A DNA stretch of 64,000 nucleotides, from the NCBI GenBank assembly GCA_038237625.1, contig JBBRYM010000011.1, forward strand, positions 1 to 64,000, given 5' to 3'. The notes beneath the pieces were generated by a model. It was given only the letters and a program-made list of their open reading frames with translations, had not been told where the DNA came from and did no database searches. A program made the position numbers and the translations under genes. The number at the start of each line of letters is the position of its first letter. Position 1 is the stretch's first letter. The stretch comes from JAWVFM01 sp038237625. Its GTDB lineage: Bacteria > Actinomycetota > Thermoleophilia > Solirubrobacterales > 70-9. This document shows, piece after piece, positions 43,908-52,137 of the stretch.

Positions 43908-44446
43908 GCGGCTGCCGCGAACTGCGGCAGGTAGGGCGTCCACGCGACGGGCACGCGCGGAGAAGCGATTTGGATGAAGACCGTTGGCCCAGGCACCCTG
44001 GGCCTGGTCCTCGGGTGCATCTCAGCCTCGCGAGGAAGCCGATTCCCCTTCTTGCGGTTGCAGGGAGCACACGAGGCGACGATGTTCTCCCAGACCGACG
44101 TCCCACCCCGGCTGCGGGGGATCACGTGGTCCACCGTCAGCCCGGTGTGCGCTTCGCGGCCGCAGTACTGGCAGGTCCAGGCATCGCGCGCCAGGACGGC
44201 CTTGCGGGTGATCTTGCGGCGGTGCACGTCGCGCGGGATCCGCACGTAGCGCATGAGCCGGATCACGCACGGGCGAGCCATCGCCATCCGCTCGGAGCGA
44301 AGGGCGCCCTCCCCGCGCTCAAGCACCTCCGCCCTCTCCTTCAGCACCAGCACCGCCGCGCGCCGGACGGTGCACACGTTGATCGGCTCGTAGCTGGCGT
44401 TTAAGACCAGGACCCTGCTGCTTCGGAGGCCCGCCACGCTCGCCAT
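43904..44446 (-). CDS. HNH endonuclease domain protein
   Basis: 180 residues. N-terminal VLVLNASYEPINVCTVRRAA is typical of a widespread HNH family. The HNH core is CQYCGREAHTGLTVDHVIPR then SRGGTSVWENIVASCAPCNR: two CxxC pairs binding Zn and the D-H metal-binding pair. ATG 44446. No restriction or mobile context is adjacent. The family is usually single-copy and chromosomal in actinobacteria, with unknown role. Confidence 0.88.
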   Translation of the reverse strand: MASVAGLRSSRVLVLNASYEPINVCTVRRAAVLVLKERAEVLERGEGALRSERMAMARPCVIRLMRYVRIPRDVHRRKITRKAVLARDAWTCQYCGREAHTGLTVDHVIPRSRGGTSVWENIVASCAPCNRKKGNRLPREAEMHPRTRPRVPGPTVFIQIASPRVPVAWTPYLPQFAAAA

Positions 44447-44483
44447 GGTGAGCAAATTCTACGGCTCCGGGGAGCGTTCCCAG

Positions 44484-45338
44484 TCAGTCGCCGAGCTTTG
44501 GGGCCTCGGGAGCGATCGGATAGCTGCCGAGGACGCGCACGGTCTCGGCCTTGGTGCGTAGGGCCTCAACCGCCTCCGCCACCATCGGGTCGTCCAACGG
44601 GCCCTCGATGTCGATGAAGAACATGTACCGGCCGAGTCCCTGACGAAGCGGCCGCGACTCGATCCGGTTGAGATTGACGTGGCGATTTGCAAACTCGTAG
44701 AGGGCGTCCACGAGCGCTCCCGGATGGTCTTCGCCGAGCTCGGAGAACACGAGCGAGGTGCGCCACGCCCCCTGACCCTCTGCGCGCGAGCCGGCTGGGG
44801 CCACCCAGACGAACCGCGTGACGTTGTCGCCCTCGTCCTCGACGCCCTCGCGCAGGACCGTGCAGCCGTAGAGGGCAGCCGCGGAGCTCGCGCCGAGCGC
44901 CGCCCAGGGAGCCCCCTCGCGACTGACGGTGCGGATTGCCTCCGCGCTCGACGCCGCCGCCCTGACCTCCGCCCCCGAAAGCTCCTCGCGCAAGAAGCGC
45001 GCGCACTGGGCGAGGATCTGGGGGTGCGAGAAGACCGCCTCGATCCTGTCGGGCTCGAGCGGAGTGCGCGCGATCAGGCTGTGACGTATCGGGTGGTCGT
45101 GCTCGCCAACGATCGTGACCGCCTCGCCGTCGAACGCCAAGGCGTCGAGGGTTGCTCGCACCGAGCCCTCGATCGAGTTCTCGAACGGGACCAGCGCGAG
45201 GTCGGCCTCGCCCCCGGCGACCGCCTGGATGGCGTCGTGGACCGTCGCGGCCGGAGCCCGCTCGACGCGACCGCCGCCGGCAGTTAACAACGCGTCCTCG
45301 CTGAACGTCCCGGCGGGGCCGAGGTAGGCGACTCTCAC
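44484..45338 (-). CDS. pheA: Prephenate dehydratase
   Basis: 284 residues. Converts prephenate to phenylpyruvate for phenylalanine synthesis. Catalytic domain with YLGPAGTFSEDALL, LVPFENSIEGSVRATLDAL and the TRF motif in DNVTRFVWVAP. The C-terminal ACT domain (TSLVFSELGEDHPGALVDAL..., NLNRIESRPLRQGLGRYMFF) binds Phe for feedback control (ESRP motif). No chorismate mutase domain is fused. GTG start at 45338, 18 nt downstream of the CARDB-protein stop. Confidence 0.94.
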   Translation of the reverse strand: MRVAYLGPAGTFSEDALLTAGGGRVERAPAATVHDAIQAVAGGEADLALVPFENSIEGSVRATLDALAFDGEAVTIVGEHDHPIRHSLIARTPLEPDRIEAVFSHPQILAQCARFLREELSGAEVRAAASSAEAIRTVSREGAPWAALGASSAAALYGCTVLREGVEDEGDNVTRFVWVAPAGSRAEGQGAWRTSLVFSELGEDHPGALVDALYEFANRHVNLNRIESRPLRQGLGRYMFFIDIEGPLDDPMVAEAVEALRTKAETVRVLGSYPIAPEAPKLGD

Positions 45339-45356
45339 CGGCCCGAAATTAGACGA

Positions 45357-46412
45357 TCAGCCGAAGGTGACGCTGTAGCTGGCCTTGTTGTTGGTCGTGA
45401 CGTGCTCGCCGGGCACCGGTGTGACATTCAAGTCGATCTTGACCGTCTTGCCGCTCGCCGGCGCCGGCTTCAACGGCAGCGTGACCGTCTTCGTCGCATT
45501 CGGGTCGATCGAGGGAATCGTCTTGGTCTGCGATGAGCTTCCAGGCGCCCGCACGCTGACCTGAACCGCCGACTCCTTGACCGTGCCCTGGTTCTGCACG
45601 GAGACGTCGACGCTGGAGCCGGTGACCGTGACCGGCGCCGTCGTGCTGAGCGCGATGCCGCCGATCGCAGTGGCGGTGATCCCGAGCCCGCAGGTCGCCT
45701 TGGGCGGGCAGGGCGAGCCCGTTACGCCAGACCCTCCGGCGCTTGCGAACAGCGGCTCGATCTGCGTCGGGTCGAGCCAGCGCGTGGGCTCCTGCATAAA
45801 GACGCTCTCGGGGATGTTGGCGGTGATGCTCTGATCGGCCAGGACCTGGTCCATGGCAGCCTTGGCGTGGACGTAGAGGACGTCCCCCGCGATGATCTCC
45901 TTCAGGTGGTAGACGGCGGTGGACGTGGCGTCCTTGGGGTTGCCGCCCTTGTCCGCGCCGCTTGCCAGGGCTGCGGAGAACCCGCTCAGGCCGTCGCGCC
46001 GAAGCTGGTAGGCGAGGACGAGGTTGGCCTGCGCGGACTGCATCTCGCCCGGCGTCGAGAGCTGCTCGGCGCGCTGGAGCAACCCCTCCGCCCCGCCGGC
46101 GATGTTGTCGAGGGATTGGGTGAGGCCAAGGCCACTGGCGCCGGGGTTGCCCAGCTCGTCGAAGAAGTCCTTGGAGAGCTGATCGGTCGACCGTACGAGC
46201 GAGGTGACGTCGGAGGCGTAATTCTCGAGGCTGCGCTGCTTGCGGGCGTCCAGGCAGCCCTTGACGCCGAGGATGACGAGGATGAGCACGACGACGCCGA
46301 GCACGAGCGCCATGAGCCGGCGGGCCCGGAGCTGCTGCGGGTCGGGGACGCGGCGCCGCGGGGCGGGCGCACGGCGCGGCGCGTAAGGCTGTTCCTCGTC
46401 GAGGAATTCCAA
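45357..46412 (-). CDS. Membrane-anchored envelope protein with C-terminal CARDB-like domain
   Basis: 351 residues. A basic, Pro-rich N-terminus (QPYAPRRAPAPRRRVPDPQQ), then one membrane helix (LMALVLGVVVLILVILGVKG). A helical region follows (about 60-215, SLENYASDVTSLVRSTDQLS...). The C-terminal beta-sandwich (about 250-351) resembles CARDB/Ig-like domains (VDVSVQNQGTVKESAVQVSV, VTPVPGEHVTTNNKASYSVT). A Cys pair (SPCPPKATCGLG) may form a disulfide outside the cell. No enzyme motif. Divergent from the kinase at 46514, with 101 nt shared upstream region. Confidence 0.65.
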   Translation of the reverse strand: MEFLDEEQPYAPRRAPAPRRRVPDPQQLRARRLMALVLGVVVLILVILGVKGCLDARKQRSLENYASDVTSLVRSTDQLSKDFFDELGNPGASGLGLTQSLDNIAGGAEGLLQRAEQLSTPGEMQSAQANLVLAYQLRRDGLSGFSAALASGADKGGNPKDATSTAVYHLKEIIAGDVLYVHAKAAMDQVLADQSITANIPESVFMQEPTRWLDPTQIEPLFASAGGSGVTGSPCPPKATCGLGITATAIGGIALSTTAPVTVTGSSVDVSVQNQGTVKESAVQVSVRAPGSSSQTKTIPSIDPNATKTVTLPLKPAPASGKTVKIDLNVTPVPGEHVTTNNKASYSVTFG

Positions 46413-46513
46413 GATCCAGCTCCCTAGATAGGTGCTGTTCTGCGTGGGCAGTATTACCCCTGCCTCGGAGCCTAACCCGCCCGCCAGGCAGGAAGGGCGC
46501 TGGCGTCGTCGAA

Positions 46514-48037
46514 GTGCAGCGAGGAATGGTCGGCGAGCTCGCGATGGAGCGCTTTCGCCTCGTCGAGAGACTGGGCGCCGGGGGAATGGGCACCGTCTAT
46601 CGCGCTATGGACACCCGCCTTCAGCGCGAGGTGGCGCTCAAGGAGATCTACGGCGCCGACACCGGGAGGGTCCTGCGCGAAGCGAAGGCCGCCGCGCGGC
46701 TGAACCACCCGTCGATCGTCACCCTCTACGAGTTCGGAGCCCGTGGCGACATGGCGATTCTCGTCTCCGAGCTGGCTCACGGCGACTCGCTGGACGCCCT
46801 CGCACGGCTCGGGGAGATCACCGACCGCGAAGTCGCCTGGACGGGCGTCGAGGTGTGCGGGGCCCTCGCTCATGCCCACGAGCGCGGCGTGATCCACCGC
46901 GACGTCAAGCCGCAGAACATCGTCGTCGACCTCTCGCTCGACCCGCCCCACGCGAAGCTCATGGACTTCGGCATAGCTGCGATCGCCGGCGAAGCTCCCC
47001 TCACCGCGACCGGGCAGGTCGTGGGCACGCTCGCGTACATGTCTCCCGAGCAGGCCGAAGGCCTGGAGGCCGGCGGCGCCTCCGATGTCTATTCGCTCGC
47101 GCTGACGCTGTATGAGTGCTGGTCCGGCGAGAACCCGGCCGCGGGGCGGACGCCGGCGGCGACCGCGCGCCTGATCGGGTCGGAGCTGCGGTCGCTACGC
47201 GCCGTTCGCCCCGACCTTCCCGAGCTCCTGGTCGAAATCATCGACGATTGCCTTTCCTCCGACCCCGCCGACCGCCCGTCCCTCTCCGAGCTTGGAGCCG
47301 TGCTCGAGCGCTGCGCCGAGGAGCTCGACGGCGAGCATTGCGTCCCCGCACGCGACGGCGGCGAAGCCGGTCGGGGCGCGCCCTGGAGCGCGGGAAAGCT
47401 CCTTCCCGCGCTTGGGCTGGCCGGGCTCCTCGCCGCACTCGCCGTGCCGGCCGGGCTCCCCGGCGCCGCCCTGGTCTTGGCGGCGCTCGCCCTCCCAGCG
47501 CTGCTCGTAGCCGACCCGCTCTGGCGCGCGTCGCTTGCACCCCTTGCCGTCCCGCTGGCCGCGATCGGCCTCGGGGCTGCCGCTCCGGCGCTCACGGCGG
47601 CAGGTGACCGTGGCCGTGAACGAGCCCTTCTCGGGGCGCTCGGGTGGCTGTGGCTGGCGGCAGGGTCGCTGGCGATCGGCGCGGGCCCGGGCATGTCGTT
47701 CTCGACCCGCGCCGCCCACAGCTGGTCGCACTCCGCCGATGCCGCTGCGAGTGGCGTCATCGCACCCCTCTTCGACCCTGCCTGCCTGGGCGCCACCGCC
47801 CTGTTCGCATTCGCCGCCTGGGCCATCGGCCCAATCGCCCGCGCCCGGCACCTGCCGATCGCCCTGCTCGGTGCATTGCTCTGGGGCGCCGGCCTCGACG
47901 CGGGCCTGCGCGGCCTCGACCTGGCCGCCGTGTCGCCGTCGCCGTTGATCGGCGCACTCGCCGCTGCTCTCGCGGCGGTTCTCATCGCCCGCCCTGGTTT
48001 CAGGCCCCGCGAGCTCCGGGCACCCGCGCTCGGCTGA
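46514..48037 (+). CDS. Ser/Thr protein kinase with a polytopic membrane C-terminus
   Basis: 507 residues. Kinase domain about 10-275: glycine loop LGAGGMGTVYRAMD, catalytic Lys in VALKEIYG, HRDVKPQN, DFG, and APE-like YMSPEQ. The C-terminal part (about 295-505) is not an extracellular sensor but several Ala/Leu-rich membrane helices (e.g. LLAALAVPAGLPGAALVLAA, LPIALLGALLWGAG). In this position mycobacteria have no such kinase; it precedes fhaA by 19 nt and may lead the FHA-phosphatase cluster. GTG 46514 taken; ATGs at 46526 and 46544 also fit. Substrate and signal unknown. Confidence 0.85.
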   Translation: MQRGMVGELAMERFRLVERLGAGGMGTVYRAMDTRLQREVALKEIYGADTGRVLREAKAAARLNHPSIVTLYEFGARGDMAILVSELAHGDSLDALARLGEITDREVAWTGVEVCGALAHAHERGVIHRDVKPQNIVVDLSLDPPHAKLMDFGIAAIAGEAPLTATGQVVGTLAYMSPEQAEGLEAGGASDVYSLALTLYECWSGENPAAGRTPAATARLIGSELRSLRAVRPDLPELLVEIIDDCLSSDPADRPSLSELGAVLERCAEELDGEHCVPARDGGEAGRGAPWSAGKLLPALGLAGLLAALAVPAGLPGAALVLAALALPALLVADPLWRASLAPLAVPLAAIGLGAAAPALTAAGDRGRERALLGALGWLWLAAGSLAIGAGPGMSFSTRAAHSWSHSADAAASGVIAPLFDPACLGATALFAFAAWAIGPIARARHLPIALLGALLWGAGLDAGLRGLDLAAVSPSPLIGALAAALAAVLIARPGFRPRELRAPALG

Positions 48038-48056
48038 CCCCCACCCGGGCACCCGG

Positions 48057-48887
48057 TTGTCCGGGCGCCTAGGATTCCCGCAGCGCCGGGCCCCGTCCCG
48101 CGCCGAGGGAGCACGAGCCATCAGCGTCCTGCGAAATCTCGAAGCGCGCATCGAGAGCCTCGTCGAAGGTGTGTTCAGCCGTGCCTTCTCGTCGCAAGTT
48201 CAGCCGGTTGAGATCGCGCGCAAGCTGGCCAAGGAGATGGACGCCCACCGCACGGCCTCCATCTCGCGCACCTATGTGCCCAACCAGTACACGGTGTGGC
48301 TCTCGACTTCCGACCACGAGCGCATCGAGGGCTATGAGCGCTCGCTCGGGCAGGAGCTTTCGGCATACCTGCTCGAGCACGCCCGCCGCAACGATTACGC
48401 GCTGCTGACGAGGCCCGAGATCGAGCTCAAAGTGGACGAGCGTCTGCGCCTCGGCGAGTTCGGCATCCAGACCCGGCTCGTCAACCCGCCGGCGCGTGGC
48501 GGCGAGGGGTTCTCCCAGGGCGAGGAGGGCCACACCATGATCTATTCGGCGCCTCCCAAGCAGCAGCGGCCGAAGTCGCGCCGCCCCCAGGAGCGGCTCG
48601 TCGACACGAAGGCGATCGTCTCCCTCGCGGATCGACGCTACGTCCTGGAGGGGCCGGTTGCCGCGCTGGGCCGCTCGCGGGAATGCGACTGCGTCCTCGA
48701 CGACCCCAACATCTCGCGCCGCCACGCCGAGCTTCGTCGCAGCTCCAACGGCGACTGGCAGGTGGTTGACCTGGGCTCGACCAATGGCGTCAAGGTCAAT
48801 GGCCGCCTGGTGGACCGCTCGCGCCTCTCGCCCGGCGACGAGGTGGTGCTCGGTACGACCCGGTTCACCTTCGACATCGAACAGTGA
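48057..48887 (+). CDS. fhaA: FhaA-like protein (DUF3662 plus FHA domain)
   Basis: 276 residues as drawn. DUF3662 domain (about 22-135: SVLRNLEARIESLVEGVFSR, AFSSQVQPVEIARKLAKEMD). A linker with basic and Gln residues, then an FHA domain (about 205-270: AALGRSRECDCVLDDPNISR-RHAELRRSS, LGSTNGVKVNG), which binds phosphothreonine. In mycobacteria FhaA binds phosphorylated MviN. The drawn start is TTG 48057. However, similarity begins at 48120 (ATC AGC GTC CTG), 9 nt after a GAGGGA ribosome site, so a rare ATC start is possible. Confidence 0.88.
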   Translation: MSGRLGFPQRRAPSRAEGARAISVLRNLEARIESLVEGVFSRAFSSQVQPVEIARKLAKEMDAHRTASISRTYVPNQYTVWLSTSDHERIEGYERSLGQELSAYLLEHARRNDYALLTRPEIELKVDERLRLGEFGIQTRLVNPPARGGEGFSQGEEGHTMIYSAPPKQQRPKSRRPQERLVDTKAIVSLADRRYVLEGPVAALGRSRECDCVLDDPNISRRHAELRRSSNGDWQVVDLGSTNGVKVNGRLVDRSRLSPGDEVVLGTTRFTFDIEQ

Positions 48888-49378
48888 GCAACACGGAGCC
48901 CATCGCGGTCGCGCTGAAGTTCGCGTTTCTCGCGGTTCTCTACCTCTTCCTGCTCTGGGTGGCCCGCAGCGCTTTGCGGGAGCTTCGCCGCACGACCACC
49001 GGCGGGCGCCCCGCGCCCGAGGCGACGGGATTTCATCCCATCGGGCCCGGAGGACGGTCGGCAGCGACGGATGCGTTCCTGGTGGTCGTCACGGGCGGGG
49101 GGCTGACGCCCGGCGAGCGATTCGACCTCTTCGGCGGCCTCACGATCGGCCGCTCGGCGCAGGCCGATGTGAGGATCGAAGACCGCTTCGCATCGGGTAT
49201 CCATGCTCGCATCTACTCTCGCGGCGCCACCTATTACGTTGAGGACATGAACTCCACAAACGGCACATTCCTGAATGGCGCGCAGCTCGCCGGGGAGGCG
49301 GCGCTGAGCGACCTGGATGAGGTCCGGATCGGCGACACCGAAATGCGCTTCGAGCTCGACCTGCCCGGAGACGGGTAG
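48884..49378 (+). CDS. fhaB: FhaB/FipA-like membrane FHA-domain protein
   Basis: 164 residues. One N-terminal membrane helix (ALKFAFLAVLYLFLLWVARS), a polar linker, then an FHA domain (about 82-158: LTIGRSAQADVRIEDRFASG-IHARI, MNSTNGTFLNG). GTG start overlapping the fhaA stop (GTGA). The mycobacterial counterpart links FtsZ and FtsQ under oxidative stress and is phosphorylated by PknA/PknB. It probably recruits phosphorylated division proteins here. Confidence 0.9.
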   Translation: MSNTEPIAVALKFAFLAVLYLFLLWVARSALRELRRTTTGGRPAPEATGFHPIGPGGRSAATDAFLVVVTGGGLTPGERFDLFGGLTIGRSAQADVRIEDRFASGIHARIYSRGATYYVEDMNSTNGTFLNGAQLAGEAALSDLDEVRIGDTEMRFELDLPGDG

Positions 49379-49387
49379 CCGGCGCAC

Positions 49388-50755
49388 GTGCTACAGATCG
49401 TCGAGCAGGCGCATCGGTCTGATACGGGGCGCCAACGGGCCGCGAACGAGGACTCGTTCTTCGCCCAGTCCCCGCTGTTCGCGGTGGCCGACGGCATGGG
49501 CGGAGCGCAGGCCGGAGAGGTCGCCTCGCGCATCGCCGCGGACTCGTTCCAGTCCGCCGAGTCCGCCGAGCGCGGTGACGCCTCGCCCGAGGCCTACCTG
49601 CGCACGATCGCCGAGGAGGCAAACCGCAAGATCCACGAGCTTGCCCAAGCGGATGCCAGCCGCTCGGGCATGGGGACCACGTTTACCGCCGCCATGCTGG
49701 AGGGCGAGGAGCTCAGCCTCGCACACGTCGGCGACAGCCGCGCCTACCGCTACCGCGACGGCGAGCTGAAGCTCCTCACATCGGACCACTCGCTCGTCGA
49801 GGAGCTTCGCCGCCAGGGACGCCTGACCGACGAGCAGGCCGAAGACCACCCCCAGCGCTCGATCATCACCCGCGCGCTCGGCCCGGAGCCCGAGGTCGAG
49901 GTGGACACCATGACCTACCGCGTCAAGCCGGGCGACATCTACCTGCTCTGCTCCGACGGCCTCACGACGATGCTGAAGGAGGACAAGATCACGGGGATCC
50001 TCGCCTCATCGCCGACCCTCGAGGAGGCCGTCGCCGCGCTGATCGACGAGGCGAACATGGCCGGCGGCCGCGACAACATCACCGCCGTCGCCTTCCGGGC
50101 GGACGACGACAAGGCTCCCGTCGGGCGCGCTCCCGTGAAGCCGCGGCCCGACAAGGAGGCGGCGACCCTCGTGGGGGTGTCGGCTGCCGATGAAGGCCTC
50201 AGCGGCCAGGCCGTCCGCGAGCGAGCCGCTGCGTCTTCTGCGGCCGGGCGCCGCGCCTCGCAGGCTCCGTCCTCCCGGCGTCCCTCCCGTCGCCGGCGGC
50301 TCGCGCTGCGCATTCTCGTCCCGCTCGTGATCGTTGCCGCGCTGCTCGCCGGCGGGATCTACGGGATCCGCCAGGTCTACTTCCTCGGGTCGGATTCCGC
50401 GGGCAGGCTCGCCCTCTATCGCGGCCTTCCGTACGACCTGCCCCTCGGCATCCACCTCTACTCCGAGCAGTACGCGGCGCCCATCCAGGTGAGCTCGCTG
50501 CCCGCGGATCGCCAGCCGGGAGCCACCGACCACACGCTGCGCGGTCACGGCGACGCGGTCAGCCTCCTCGACGACCTCGTCAAGGCGGCACGCACGCCGG
50601 CCGTCCGCAAACGCAGCGCTGGCAACCCGCCGCCCAGGCGAAACACGAGCGGTGTCGTAGCGGGTCATCACCCCGGTGGCGCGCAGGTCGCGAAGAGCGG
50701 CAGCGGCAGCGGCGGAGGGGGCCGCCAGGGTGGGGGCGGGGGCACGCACAAGTGA
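49388..50755 (+). CDS. pstP: PP2C-family Ser/Thr phosphatase PstP
   Basis: 455 residues. PP2C domain (about 1-240): RAANEDSFF, VADGMGGAQAGEVAS, LAHVGDSRAYRYRDGEL, LLCSDGLTTMLKED, GGRDNITAVAF - the metal-binding Asp residues are all present. A basic linker, one membrane helix (about 307-327) and an outward C-terminal part end in a Gly-rich tail (SGSGSGGGGRQGGGGG). It reverses PknB-type phosphorylation. GTG start. Overlaps the SEDS gene by 4 nt (GTGA). Confidence 0.93.
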   Translation: MLQIVEQAHRSDTGRQRAANEDSFFAQSPLFAVADGMGGAQAGEVASRIAADSFQSAESAERGDASPEAYLRTIAEEANRKIHELAQADASRSGMGTTFTAAMLEGEELSLAHVGDSRAYRYRDGELKLLTSDHSLVEELRRQGRLTDEQAEDHPQRSIITRALGPEPEVEVDTMTYRVKPGDIYLLCSDGLTTMLKEDKITGILASSPTLEEAVAALIDEANMAGGRDNITAVAFRADDDKAPVGRAPVKPRPDKEAATLVGVSAADEGLSGQAVRERAAASSAAGRRASQAPSSRRPSRRRRLALRILVPLVIVAALLAGGIYGIRQVYFLGSDSAGRLALYRGLPYDLPLGIHLYSEQYAAPIQVSSLPADRQPGATDHTLRGHGDAVSLLDDLVKAARTPAVRKRSAGNPPPRRNTSGVVAGHHPGGAQVAKSGSGSGGGGRQGGGGGTHK

Positions 50756-52137
50756 AGGCTCGCAACCGCGAGCTGCTCGCACTGATTCCCGTAGCCGTTC
50801 TCATCACCGCCGGCTTTACGGCGGTGCTGATCGTCAACAGCAACCACATCTCCAACCTCAGCGTGATCTACGGGGGCTACTTCCTGGCCGTCTGCCTCGG
50901 GGTCCACCTCTTCATCCGCGCCCGGCTTCCCTACGCGGATCCGTACCTCTTCCCCCTCTGCGCCCTGCTGGCCGCGGTGGGCCTGGTGATCCTCTACCGG
51001 ATCAACGATGCCCTGGCGCTCAAGCAGGCCTCGATCTTCGTGGCCGGCGCGGTGCTCCTGGCCCTGACGATCATCTTCCTCCGCGACTACAAGGTGCTGG
51101 AGCGGTACCGATATCTCATCGCCCTCGCGGGCATGGGCCTGCTGCTCGCGCCGCGCCTGCCCGGCATCGGCTCGCAGGTAAACGGCGCCTACCTCGGGAT
51201 CAACGCCGGCCCGCTCTCATTTCAGCCCGCCGAGGTGGCGAAGATCTGCATCGTCATCTTTTTGGCGAGCTACCTGCACGAGCGCCGCGAGCTCTTAACG
51301 GTGGGCGCCAAACGAGTCCTCGGCCTGACGATCCCCCCGCTCAAGCACTTCGGGCCGCTGTTGGCCGTATGGGGCGCGGCGATGCTCCTGCTCTTCGTCA
51401 TCCGCGACATCGGCAGCTCGCTGATGTTCTTCGGTGCGTTCCTGGCGCTTTTGTATGTGGCCACGAACCGGCTCTCCTACGTCCTGGCCGGCCTTGCGCT
51501 GTTTCTGGTTGGCACCTATTTCGTCTCGCACTCGGTCGCCCACGTGCAGGAGCGCGTGGACATCTGGCTGCACCCTTTCGCCAAGCACGGCCCCTCGGGG
51601 GCCGGCCAGGTGCAGCAGTCGCTCTTCGCCCAGGCGGACGGTGGCCTCTTCGGAGCGGGCCTCGGTAGCTCCCTGCTGAAGCTCACCGGCCCCTTCGCGC
51701 CGCATTGCGTCCAGGCTTTCCCCGACTGCGGCTCGATCCTTCCCGCCCCTCATACCGATGAGATCTACGCGGTGATCGTCTCCGAGCTCGGCCTCTTCGG
51801 AGGCGTCGGCGTGATCGTGATCTACGCGATGATCGCTGCCCGCGGGTTCAAGACTGCCGTGATGGCGCCCGATGGGTTCTCCAAGCTTCTCGCCGCCGGC
51901 CTCACCGCGGTCTTCGCGCTCCAGGCGTTCGTGATCATCGGCGGCGTCGTCAAGCTGATCCCGCTGACCGGTGTGACGATGCCGTTCGTTTCCTTCGGCG
52001 GCAGCTCGGTGATCGCGAACATGGTCCTGCTGGCGCTTCTGCTGCAGATCTCCGACCGCGCGCGGCGCCCCGTCCAGCCATTCGAGCTCGGCCCCGCCCC
52101 GCCCCCGCCCCCCGACCTCGAGATGGGCTACCCGTGA
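50752..52137 (+). CDS. rodA: SEDS peptidoglycan glycosyltransferase (RodA/FtsW family)
   Basis: 461 residues with about 12 membrane helices. SEDS motifs: GSQVNGAYLGINAGPLSFQP-AEVAKI (catalytic Glu/Asp region), RDIGSSLMFFGAFLALLYVA, HTDEIYAVIVSELGLFGG and TGVTMPFVSFGGSSVIANM. It polymerises lipid II with its cognate class B PBP, which follows immediately and overlaps (GTGA). By position it is the RodA counterpart of the mycobacterial rodA-pbpA pair rather than FtsW. Proline-rich cytoplasmic tail. Confidence 0.92.
   Translation: MKARNRELLALIPVAVLITAGFTAVLIVNSNHISNLSVIYGGYFLAVCLGVHLFIRARLPYADPYLFPLCALLAAVGLVILYRINDALALKQASIFVAGAVLLALTIIFLRDYKVLERYRYLIALAGMGLLLAPRLPGIGSQVNGAYLGINAGPLSFQPAEVAKICIVIFLASYLHERRELLTVGAKRVLGLTIPPLKHFGPLLAVWGAAMLLLFVIRDIGSSLMFFGAFLALLYVATNRLSYVLAGLALFLVGTYFVSHSVAHVQERVDIWLHPFAKHGPSGAGQVQQSLFAQADGGLFGAGLGSSLLKLTGPFAPHCVQAFPDCGSILPAPHTDEIYAVIVSELGLFGGVGVIVIYAMIAARGFKTAVMAPDGFSKLLAAGLTAVFALQAFVIIGGVVKLIPLTGVTMPFVSFGGSSVIANMVLLALLLQISDRARRPVQPFELGPAPPPPPDLEMGYP

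Noticed and set aside
50690..50752. Gly/Ser-rich repeat at the end of pstP as a separate element
   Set aside because: It is simply the low-complexity C-terminal tail of the phosphatase.
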